64,000 nucleotides of DNA from CAJMNU01 sp905214855 (GTDB taxonomy: Bacteria; Bacillota; Clostridia; Lachnospirales; Lachnospiraceae): contig CALADM010000005.1 of the NCBI GenBank assembly GCA_937890595.1, forward strand, positions 27,372-91,371, read 5' to 3'. Below, one piece after another: positions 19,501 to 24,575 of this stretch. The stretch's first letter is position 1. Every line of letters starts with the position of its first letter. The notes under the pieces were generated by a model. It was not told the origin of the DNA. It saw only the letters and a program-made list of their open reading frames with translations, and did not search any database. Position numbers and translations under genes: made by a program.

Positions 19501-19961
19501 GTCTCCCCGTTTACAGGAACAGTAATCTTTGTTCCCGGGTTTACCTGTGTCCTATCCCCTTTCTGAACAGCAAATTTGCCTTTTGATGCATCAATTTTCA
19601 GTTTTTTCCCCTCTGCATTGATAAGGAATCCAGATCCGCCCTCCAATTTTTCTACAACAGTACCATCTGCCTTTTGTAAGATGGCATCTGTTCCTGTGAG
19701 ATCCCAGAAAATCTCTCCTGTCTCTTCCTGTGCATCACTGTCACTTGCTTTTACATGACTGCTTTCTGGCTGTGTTATCTTATCCGGCACACGATCTGCA
19801 TTAGAGGATGTCGCACGATTTAATCTGTGCTCTACCTCACCTTTTTCCACTGTGGTTTCATTTCCTGTGACTGCCTGCGTCTGCAGACTGCTTCCAAAAA
19901 GCATAACTGCCGCCATACTTGCAGCAGTCATTCTTTTTGTTACAAGCTTCCATTTTACCAT
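13590..19961 (-). CDS. Giant secreted pectin methylesterase-pectate lyase with cell-wall-binding repeats
   Basis: A 2,123-residue surface enzyme for pectin breakdown. Layout (approximate residues): signal peptide 1-30; several beta-sandwich/galactose-binding-like modules to about 900; fibronectin-III-like modules about 860-1060; a CE8 pectin methylesterase at about 1130-1440 with GYQDSL and GNVDFIYG (catalytic Asp in both); a PL1-type pectate lyase at about 1500-1870 with IWIDHCTF and RMPRMRYG; an acidic KPGEGEKPDEGD-repeat linker at about 1925-1975; and C-terminal GW/WYY repeats (WYYLHIFSGKMQTGW) resembling choline/glucan-binding modules. De-esterification and lyase cleavage are thus coupled in one wall-attached chain. 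ATG 19961 is chosen for its AGGAGG 7 bases upstream. Promoter, operators and attenuator lie at 20020-20249. Confidence 0.92.
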   Translation of the reverse strand: MVKWKLVTKRMTAASMAAVMLFGSSLQTQAVTGNETTVEKGEVEHRLNRATSSNADRVPDKITQPESSHVKASDSDAQEETGEIFWDLTGTDAILQKADGTVVEKLEGGSGFLINAEGKKLKIDASKGKFAVQKGDRTQVNPGTKITVPVNGETCLLRIEAHKAWNNNDQASEEENKAAALAAAGISGVSSCTVETIETASDSNYRIYTYRCVMEENSELTMQTATSGSAYMRSISVEKVESAKVRVEGTVTLPEETQESIRGLKVILKNTATQEEYSALVDFSEDLQVGTYHLDLKVAGEETFEVSLNLEEYVIVSDNTILQLNDTMQEEILDLQIEKSLLSLVTGKITGLENEAESASYSIEFKLPQGESKQAVLDGNTYSVWLERGKEYTPVLQGSADYEIKSPKTVLITGQDTIDLEVGKKEVYPVDLQLPEDLETELAGKQIVYVYTDAQGNRKEFTDKNAIQLCEGIHTLSLEGDFEQFPYEIKTGAQVYVKGEQTVQKVTMKQITSWGLYKSAPSPAFEGKIEGEIGYFRGLKVNAEQGKLAARDNDCQFSGGAVIQIPVTGPCKVTVEAHSGPYALYTINGVAADTTSEVTTVEYTGDAGYVDVQSTGTAYIKSISLVYPPKDVEIHEQEKMPKIAEYGTPDNLNVQADGQTLRFTQTGGTMSGKEAIDPSVSYYLFPSTTEWDSLQADVVIEAGTTSSSSGVFMGAFDGTYMTTIALRGKTGIRGVLSKKSTEYVGASGPNKTIEEGTKVTFKVQKTENGFLVSATDGKDLNEEYTYKYNSSSVLQFKENGADTECQYGFGFANVTAAITNMILTDKDGKVLYDQNACYDPAGVAPIAESISAQADPSREFIHVTWTGTECEGDGHYVLQVSRDGETYVDVADNLTGFSYDYPVTEAGDYYFRVCGTLGNRPSEADRNQYVEMKQPVHIVAALQAPKLQIESAEDSLTLRWDAIEEAVRYEVYRYSYDETDADVKKIAEVTETSYKDKSVEMDMPYYYYVIAYSKDNYSNPSDVVWAVATQERSGEYVYEDEAVEVTITKKSYDTSYQETIILEGVAEESCTLKAEVNGQVQAEKITLGQREPFHLDLTLKEGRNDVNLLFTDENGNVTRKTFNYVYLTHYDKVVDASWDGADGELKDGIPVYRTVQAAVDSVDAGNQNRVVILVKEGSYREHLEIDKPMISLIGEDREMVNLHFYEEGSEGGDMYNRAAIRVTGEAVGFSAENLTFENDYVYTGAGGNESADALRNDAEGAVYVNVAMRGYQDSLCTNKGTQYYYKCLITGNVDFIYGNEPRALFKDCDLVFRYNDTKNSGYVAAPKTSEDAKYGMTFEDCRILAEEGCSGSKYLLARPWGADAYLTFINCYMGNILNAEMPYSDMSGNAFMKARFFEYGSYGPGFLINESRRQISASKAESMLREDTLGWNPYKKAANIGTDNYVGNIVTKEDAKYVLTEYSEDTYTGKEGDDTHLGRFAMEGYAQAGKVTGGGLLKETSSSYYSVATAEEFLQALTEIKKSGSKAVIELTADIGLGSKEIKDFDTYNSVIKAYGAQPLTHPELKRTGTSILMLKNMSNLTIFSRNGARILHANVDISGSENIIIRNLAFDELWEWDEETEGAYDRNDWDYMTIENESTDIWIDHCTFYKSYDGVVDVKNPSTTKTSNITISWCQFLPGSKDGFFDEMMQEMEQNPEQYPYYTHLIEDMGMTKEQVYMYAYGQKKTHLLGQSDDAVNAANIRLTLANNYYKESMDRMPRMRYGDAHVYNCVMDAEEMYHTRNSITNPEAAKKIVSNGASSTCGGQVLLENCYINDIVNALNSGNGSSPSGYINAVNSVYYMDGEKTELEPKANSTADDRVLILDAETFKKELPYEEPVYYSAERLDEVVIPNSGAGVLDMTVLQWEKGTYHDAEWTGESDFTDEDNKPGEGEKPDEGDKPGEGEKPDEGDKPGEGEKPDEGDKPTEGDTPNGSGQDDTDRDDDVSVNPKPSQNTQKYQEMLQAEKTLYDAAWKQSSDKGQWALGTDGVWRLIQMDGTLAKNKWVQADQDWYHFDLQGNMQIGWFQDVDGKWYYLHIFSGKMQTGWQMINEKWYYLNESTGTCLIDAITPDGKHVDETGARID
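14053..14190. repeat. 36-bp in-frame tandem repeat in the pectinase linker
   Basis: About 3.5 near-identical 36-base units encode KPGEGEKPDEGD repeats between the lyase domain and the wall-binding repeats. Length variation between strains by slippage is likely. It is coding, not a CRISPR array. Confidence 0.9.
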
Positions 19962-20019
19962 ATACCTTCCTCCTGTCCTGACACATCTTTGTGCCAAATT
20001 TCTGTTCCAGAAAAACAAA

Positions 20020-20047
20020 AAACAGCGAACGTAATTGCCGCTGTTTC
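20020..20047 (-). terminator. Intrinsic terminator inside the pectinase 5' leader (candidate attenuator)
   Basis: On the minus strand AACAGCG, 11-base loop, CGCTGTT is followed by TTTTGTTTTT. It lies downstream of the promoter at 20077-20105 and upstream of the ATG at 19961, so transcripts must read through it to express the pectinase. Confidence 0.75.
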
Positions 20048-20053
20048 TTCTCT

Positions 20054-20067
20054 TGTAAGCACTTACA
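20054..20067. promoter_or_regulatory. cre/LacI-type operator at the pectinase transcription start
   Basis: TGTAAGCACTTACA is a near-perfect palindrome matching the CcpA cre pattern (TGWAANCGNTNWCA) except for the central CG. It sits directly downstream of the -10 box, a typical road-block position. Confidence 0.65.
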
Positions 20068-20076
20068 TATTAAGTA

Positions 20077-20105
20077 ATTATAGTCTGTTTTTAACAATAT
20101 CGCAA
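20077..20105 (-). promoter_or_regulatory. Promoter of the pectinase gene
   Basis: On the minus strand TTGCGA (20100-20105), 17 bases, TATAAT (20077-20082). Transcription would start near 20070, giving a leader of about 110 bases. Confidence 0.75.
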
Positions 20106-20235
20106 GGTTTTTTGTCTTGATTTTTATTTTTTTCACAATTTTCCTAAATTTTAGTCCCAAAATTCACCGTTCATCTCCTATATTCCGCTCTATTTCTGTG
20201 CATTTTGTACATTTTGATACAACTCTTTTTCTTTT

Positions 20236-20249
20236 TGTATGCGCTTACA
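20236..20249. promoter_or_regulatory. Second cre/LacI-type operator between pectinase and bioY
   Basis: TGTATGCGCTTACA, related to the site at 20054 and closer to the cre consensus at its CG centre. It lies about 130 bases upstream of the pectinase -35 and about 43 bases upstream of the bioY -35, so it could act with the first site by looping or influence bioY. The remaining bases of the 19962-20353 gap show no gene. Confidence 0.6.
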
Positions 20250-20291
20250 TTGGAGTGAAATCTGATTTCTACCCTTTTTAGCCATCACAAC

Positions 20292-20320
20292 TTGTCTGTC
20301 TCATTAAAAAATGCTAAAAT
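20292..20320 (+). promoter_or_regulatory. Promoter of bioY
   Basis: TTGTCT (20292-20297), 17 bases, TAAAAT (20315-20320), 33 bases before the bioY start. No BirA-type palindrome was recognised. Confidence 0.6.
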
Positions 20321-20353
20321 AAAAAGACATTTTCATCATGGAGGAAGTTACTT

Positions 20354-20917
20354 ATGCAAAATCTATCTTCTATCAAGGATATGTCTCTATGTGCGCTATT
20401 TACTGCATTGATCGCTGCAGGTGCATTTATCCAGATTACAATACCGATCCAGCCATTTCCCATGCATTTTACGATGCAATGGTTTTTTGTTCTTCTGGCA
20501 AGTTTTCTTCTCGGTCCTCGTCTTGCTAGTTTCAGTGTTTTGATCTATCTTGCCATTGGTCTGGTAGGTGTTCCTGTTTTTGCTTCTGGAGGAGGGTTAT
20601 CCTATTTAATCCGCCCTACTTTTGGCTTTCTTTTGGGTTTTTTATTCGCAGCAGCAACGACTGGTTTTCTCTCTCAAAAACTCTGCGCTTCCACAATCCG
20701 ACAATATCTGTTTTGTTCAACTGCTGGTCTGATCGTCATGTATCTGTGCGGAATGATCTATTTTTATGTGATAAGCAATTATGTGATCCTTATGCCAGTA
20801 AGCTGGAAACTTGTATTGATCAATTGTTGTCTCCTTACCATTGGAGCTGATTTTATTCTATGTATCCTTGCTTCCCTGCTCGCTCAAAGACTTCGCCCCA
20901 TCTTAAAATATCTGTAA
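20354..20917 (+). CDS. bioY: Biotin transporter BioY (ECF S component)
   Basis: Membrane substrate-binding subunit for biotin uptake. 187 residues, about six membrane segments, with BioY family features: an early ALFTALIAAGAFIQI..IQPFPMHFTMQW segment, LLGPRLASFSVLIYLAIGLVGVPVFASGGG (the biotin-binding GLVGxPVFxxGGG loop) and RPTFGFLLGF. Function normally requires the general ECF-T/EcfA module, which is not in the window. GGAGG lies 9 bases upstream of the ATG. No biotin synthesis genes are near, suggesting uptake-dependence at least locally. Confidence 0.93.
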   Translation: MQNLSSIKDMSLCALFTALIAAGAFIQITIPIQPFPMHFTMQWFFVLLASFLLGPRLASFSVLIYLAIGLVGVPVFASGGGLSYLIRPTFGFLLGFLFAAATTGFLSQKLCASTIRQYLFCSTAGLIVMYLCGMIYFYVISNYVILMPVSWKLVLINCCLLTIGADFILCILASLLAQRLRPILKYL

Positions 20918-20947
20918 TCTGTAAAGTTTTAATACTCTTACGAACTA

Positions 20948-21040
20948 ACCCCTGTTTTGATGTCTCTAATATGATTTTCTTATCAGCAGTAAAATATTCC
21001 AATTCTAAAGTGATATCTATTAGATGCTCAAAACAGGGGT
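20948..21040. repeat. Long imperfect inverted repeat between convergent genes
   Basis: Outer arms ACCCCTGTTTTGA (20948-20960) and TCAAAACAGGGGT (21028-21040) match perfectly over 13 bases. They continue inward with TCTAATA against TATTAGA, giving about 20 paired bases around a loop of about 45 bases. No T-run follows on either strand, so it is not a standard terminator. It may be a small structured RNA, a processed hairpin or a MITE-like remnant. Confidence 0.7.
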
Positions 21041-21061
21041 ATCGTATCAAGATGGTATTTC

Positions 21062-21787
21062 TTATCCTAACCAAAACTCAACCTTTCGCTTTTTCATCCA
21101 CTCCATACTCAATCGGATCTTGTCCCAGTTATTTTCCCAATGATGTTCATGTGTAAAGACCACAATCTGATCTTGTTCTCTATATCTATCCAAAGCTGCC
21201 AAAATATCATTCTCGCGCTCATAACGAATATCTGTCCGATAAAATTCCATTCCATCTATCCTTAGATATCCCTCTTTTGAATCTCTCAGTGTTCGGTTCT
21301 CCTCTTCACTTAAATAATAGCTGATCCTCTCATCATCTGCTGCCATCAATCCTCGGATTCCTTCCCGTTTCAGGATCTCACCTATCTCCCTGCTTCCTGT
21401 AAAAAAATGCAGACGGATCACTTGGCTGATACTGTTTTCACCAGCAATGCGTGTGATCTCTTCCTGTACCATTTTAAAATCTTCATAAAACTCTTTTACT
21501 TCTTTCTCTGTTTTTGCGTCTTTATAATTGGAATCTTTGTCATAAGCATGAAATCCGAATCTCAGCCAGTCAGACTGAGCGCTCAATTCTTCATGATAAC
21601 GCTCTGTCACATCCCGCAGATTAATCTCCTGATCAGCAAAACAATAAAGAGAAAACTTTGCGCCATATATATCATGTAAGGCTTTCATCTGTGCCAAAAT
21701 TGGCTGTTCAAATACAGAGTCATACTCTTTAAAGGTAATGTCACTCCATATTTTTGTAATGTCATCTACTGAAAAATGTACTTTCAT
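21062..21787 (-). CDS. Polysaccharide-deacetylase-like protein of unknown function
   Basis: 241 residues from ATG 21787 (chosen because GGGGAGAAGAAGG lies just before it; the open frame extends to 21817). The fold pattern looks like a divergent NodB-type barrel: FSVDDI at the N-terminus (the SxDD motif), GFHAYDK in the middle, IRLHFFTGSREI, and a C-terminal IVVFTHEHHWE. Related proteins are usually annotated as hypothetical or WbmS-like. Substrate unknown. No signal peptide. Confidence 0.7.
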   Translation of the reverse strand: MKVHFSVDDITKIWSDITFKEYDSVFEQPILAQMKALHDIYGAKFSLYCFADQEINLRDVTERYHEELSAQSDWLRFGFHAYDKDSNYKDAKTEKEVKEFYEDFKMVQEEITRIAGENSISQVIRLHFFTGSREIGEILKREGIRGLMAADDERISYYLSEEENRTLRDSKEGYLRIDGMEFYRTDIRYERENDILAALDRYREQDQIVVFTHEHHWENNWDKIRLSMEWMKKRKVEFWLG

Positions 21788-21904
21788 CCTTCTTCTCCCC
21801 TTTATAAATGATACCATTCATCATATCACTTTCACACATAAAAGTATATCACAAATAAAATAGCCATCTATCAGACTACACCACACAATCATCTATTGCA
21901 CACA

Positions 21905-21948
21905 AAAAGGGATGCCCAGCCCCTTTGTATGCTGCCAGCATCCCTTTT
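21905..21948. terminator. Bidirectional terminator, trxA side and deacetylase side
   Basis: Arms AAAAGGGATGC and GCATCCCTTTT with a 22-base loop, about 50 bases past the thioredoxin stop. Confidence 0.85.
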
Positions 21949-21996
21949 CTCATACTAATTTAACAAATCTCATTCCTAAGAACGATTTCTAAAAAC

Positions 21997-22311
21997 TTAC
22001 AAACGGCTCATTCTGTCTTCCAGTACCTTCTGCTGCTGGAATCCCTGCATCGTATCAACCACCTCACCATCTTTGATGATAAAGATAGTTGGAACTGCCA
22101 TAACATTGTACTTTCTTGTCAGATCTTCGCACTGGTCGATATCGACTTTCACGATCTTATAGTCTTTCTCCTCTTTTGCCATATTTTCAAGCACCTGACC
22201 AAGCATTTTACAAGGACCGCACCAAGTTGCGAAAAAGTCCAACAAAACCGGTTTATCAGATTTTAAAACGATTTCCTCAAAATTACTGCTGTTTGCATGA
22301 ATAATAGACAT
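21997..22311 (-). CDS. trxA: Thioredoxin
   Basis: Thiol-disulfide oxidoreductase of 104 residues, with the active site WCGPC at residues 30-34 and the cis-proline AVPT near residue 75. I start at ATG 22311 (MSIIHANSSNF...); the frame is open to an ATG at 22335 (eight extra hydrophobic residues), and neither start has a strong ribosome site. This is odd for a thioredoxin and may reflect the insertion-sequence remnant directly upstream. Confidence 0.9.
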   Translation of the reverse strand: MSIIHANSSNFEEIVLKSDKPVLLDFFATWCGPCKMLGQVLENMAKEEKDYKIVKVDIDQCEDLTRKYNVMAVPTIFIIKDGEVVDTMQGFQQQKVLEDRMSRL

Positions 22312-22335
22312 AATCAACACTGCTACTAAAAACAT

Positions 22336-22692
22336 ATACCTATGTGTATATGCTAGATGATACGCTACAATTTCACAATTTGTAGTTACTGCTTCAACGT
22401 GTATGCTTTGGCGATCGCAAGCAATACGCTACTCACATGTTTTTGTACACTCCACAGTCGTAACTTCCCGACTAAGCCATCGGTACATACCTATAAATTC
22501 ATTTTCGTTGATTAGATATAGGTTTTCATCTAAATAGCTTTTCCTTTCCTAAATTTTATTTGTTTTGCCACTTGGTTTTCGTGGACTTTAACCATTACTC
22601 AATTACAACCAACAAGGTTCTACCCTATAGTTAGCAAGACTTTTTCAACTTGCACTGGTTTCATTCCTGTAATTTCAGTAGTTTTAAGTAAC
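22336..22692 (-). mobile_element. Degenerate right end of an IS200/IS605-type element (tnpB tail)
   Basis: On the minus strand 22620-22691 reads ...TGMKPVQVEKVLLTIG then TAG, which looks like the last residues of a TnpB transposase; the frame is closed by a stop just upstream, so only a relic remains. Downstream, towards trxA, is about 280 bases rich in short stems, including CTACAA/TTGTAG at 22365-22385, resembling the right-end/guide-RNA scaffold of such elements. The catalytic part is gone. The adjacent bases 22693-22978 are AT-rich and show nothing recognisable. The assignment rests on pattern memory of TnpB tails and would need a search. Confidence 0.5.
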
Positions 22693-22978
22693 TAACTAAT
22701 ACTCTGGATTTTTGAGTATCTTTGAGTATATCCACTCATATTTGATTCTATTTTAAGTTACTTCTTCATTCCTCCTTTTCTATCACTATGATATTTTACC
22801 TGCCATATATTGCTCTTTTATCTAATTTTTTCTTCAGGTATTGTTCTTGTTTGTTATGGTTGAAGTATACACTATAAAACTATATTTATCCGTGACTTTA
22901 TCACATTTGAAATTCCTTTTATAGTCTATTACACTAGTTTTATATCTATTCATATCATTCTTTATGTTTTAACATAGA

Positions 22979-24244
22979 TTACTTTTTATCTTCGTCCTTT
23001 TCCTCCTCCTTTTCCAGCTCTTTCAGCCAAACCTTTTCGATCCTCTTTTCTGACATTTTCACAACACGGACTTTTAAATGATCTTCTTCAAATTCATCTC
23101 CCTCAACAGGAATTCTTCCTAATTCTTCCATTACCCATCCACTCACTGTCATAACATCATGCTCTTTATCAATGCCAAGAATTTCAAATACCTTTTCAAT
23201 ATTGGCTTTACCAGAAAGCATATACTCATGATCTGCGATTTTTTCAATTTCCTGAACTACGGTATCATGTTCATCCCAGATCTCTCCAACAATCTCTTCT
23301 ACGATATCTTCCAATGTAACGATACCCATTGTTCCACCAAACTCATCCACCACAACCGCAATATGCATCTTCTTTTGCTGAAGTTCTTTTAAAAGAGTAT
23401 CGATTTTTTTATTCTTTGTCGTAAAGTGTACCGGTCTCATGACATCCTTGATCTCTTTTTTCGTATGATATACTGTATTATAAAAATCTTTCTGATACAA
23501 AATTCCTACAATCTGATCCAATGTTTCCTCATAAACTGGAAGTCTGGAATATCCAGAAGCAGAAAAGATCTTTGCAGCCTCTTCTTTTTCAATATCCAGC
23601 GGAATTCCAACGATATCTACTCTTGGTGTATAAATATCAACTGCTTCCAACTCATTAAATTCAATCGCATTGCGGATAAGAGAACTTTCTTCTTTATCAA
23701 TACTTCCGTCCTGTTCTGCTTCCTCTACGATCGTCAACAGTTCTTCTTCTGTAATTCCCTGATCATTAGATGATTTAAAAATCTTAGAAAGCAGTTTTTT
23801 CCACTGACCAAACAGAAAATTGGCTGGTGTCAAAAGAACCATCAATGCATTTAAAAACGGTGCGGAAAACATTGCAAATTTCTCAGGAGATTCTTTGGCA
23901 ATACTTTTAGGAGAAACTTCACCAAAGATCAAAACTACGATCGTTGTCACTACAGTAGAAAGGCTGGCTCCTGCTTCCTCTCCAAAAAACTTCACAAAAA
24001 TCAGTGTAGCTAAAGAAGCACTGGCAATGTTTACAATATTATTTCCGATCAATATAGTCGAAAGCAGAGAATCATAATTCTCTGAGAGCCGACAGACCAG
24101 CTGTGCCTTTTTATTGCCTTTGGAGGCCATGTTTTTTATCCTGATACGGTTCAACGATGAAAATGCTGTCTCTGTTGCCGAAAAATATGCTGACATCACA
24201 ACACATGCTATAATAATAATCAATGAGATACTATCACTCTTCAT
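22979..24244 (-). CDS. CNNM/CorC (hemolysin C family) magnesium/cobalt transport protein
   Basis: 421-residue membrane protein: DUF21/CNNM domain (about 1-180, with SAYFSATETAFSSLNRIRIKNMA and GEVSPKSIAKE), a CBS pair (about 205-320, TPRVDIVGI and VDEFGGTMGIVTLEDIVEEIVGEI) and a CorC_HlyC C-terminal domain (about 335-410). The family includes Mg2+-protection/export proteins such as S. aureus MpfA. ATG 24244 (MKSDSISL...) is chosen because the frame's earlier ATG at 24328 lies inside the leader hairpin. Expression is probably governed by the leader ORF and hairpin upstream. Confidence 0.9.
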   Translation of the reverse strand: MKSDSISLIIIIACVVMSAYFSATETAFSSLNRIRIKNMASKGNKKAQLVCRLSENYDSLLSTILIGNNIVNIASASLATLIFVKFFGEEAGASLSTVVTTIVVLIFGEVSPKSIAKESPEKFAMFSAPFLNALMVLLTPANFLFGQWKKLLSKIFKSSNDQGITEEELLTIVEEAEQDGSIDKEESSLIRNAIEFNELEAVDIYTPRVDIVGIPLDIEKEEAAKIFSASGYSRLPVYEETLDQIVGILYQKDFYNTVYHTKKEIKDVMRPVHFTTKNKKIDTLLKELQQKKMHIAVVVDEFGGTMGIVTLEDIVEEIVGEIWDEHDTVVQEIEKIADHEYMLSGKANIEKVFEILGIDKEHDVMTVSGWVMEELGRIPVEGDEFEEDHLKVRVVKMSEKRIEKVWLKELEKEEEKDEDKK

Positions 24245-24299
24245 AATCTTTTTATTCCTTTCTTCTTTCCCTGTCTTTTTTCTATCCATAGAAACACGA

Positions 24300-24342
24300 A
24301 AAGACATCGCCGTATCCCCGTCTGGCATACGACCATGTCTTT
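24300..24342 (-). terminator. Terminator-like hairpin in the leader of the CNNM gene
   Basis: On the minus strand AAAGACAT..ATGTCTTT (8 pairs) encloses, after one mismatch, seven more pairs ending in CGTAT/ATACG. TTTTCGTGTTTC follows, a weak U tract. The 5' arm begins 4 bases after the leader ORF stop codon. Confidence 0.7.
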
Positions 24343-24346
24343 CTTG

Positions 24347-24412
24347 CTATATTCGTATAAAATATGGAATGAACATATAAAGAGGGTCAGCGTCACTATC
24401 CGCGTCGTCCAT
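24347..24412 (-). CDS. Asp-rich 21-codon leader peptide upstream of the CNNM gene
   Basis: A short ORF not previously listed: ATG at 24412, TAG at 24347-24349, preceded by AGGAGG at 24425-24430 (12-base spacing). The peptide begins MDDADSDADP, with five Asp in the first nine residues followed by Pro, and ends in the hydrophobic MFIPYFIRI. Acidic-Pro N-termini are the kind known to destabilise translating ribosomes at low Mg2+ (as in the MgtL leader of enterobacteria). The position between promoter and attenuator-like hairpin of an Mg2+-transport-family gene supports a sensing role; that role is inference. Confidence 0.65.
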   Translation of the reverse strand: MDDADSDADPLYMFIPYFIRI

Positions 24413-24466
24413 TGTTGTTCGGTTCCTCCTTCTTAATCTGATTTATCATGTACATATCTGACTACT

Positions 24467-24511
24467 CCCACGGGCAAGCCTGTGGGGTTTTGCCACGATT
24501 TTATAACAAAA
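24467..24511. repeat. Dispersed repeat, copy B, with an extra palindrome, in the CNNM 5' leader
   Basis: Contains the blocks of copy A (4324-4361): GCAAGCCTGTGGG, spacer, GCCACGA, TTTATAACAAAA. Here it also forms CCCAC/GTGGG (24467-24471 with 24482-24486) around GGCAAGCC. It lies within the predicted untranslated leader between the promoter and the leader ORF. Confidence 0.6.
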
Positions 24512-24546
24512 GGAAAACAATCTGTCATCCCTATGATATAATGCAA

Positions 24547-24575
24547 ATTATAAAGGAAACTGGTTGACACGTCAA
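24547..24575 (-). promoter_or_regulatory. Promoter of the leader peptide-CNNM unit
   Basis: On the minus strand TTGACG (24570-24575), 17 bases, TATAAT (24547-24552). It touches the adenine deaminase stop codon. The predicted transcript has about 130 bases before the leader ORF. It accounts, with the leader features, for the 24245-24571 gap. Confidence 0.85.

Noticed and set aside
20853..21074. 73-codon minus-strand frame across the inverted repeat
   Set aside because: It overlaps the end of bioY in antisense, has no ribosome site, and its sequence reflects the repeat.
24244..24328. Longer N-terminus for the CNNM protein (ATG at 24328)
   Set aside because: It starts inside the leader hairpin, is hydrophilic and lacks a ribosome site; the family begins at the membrane helix after ATG 24244.
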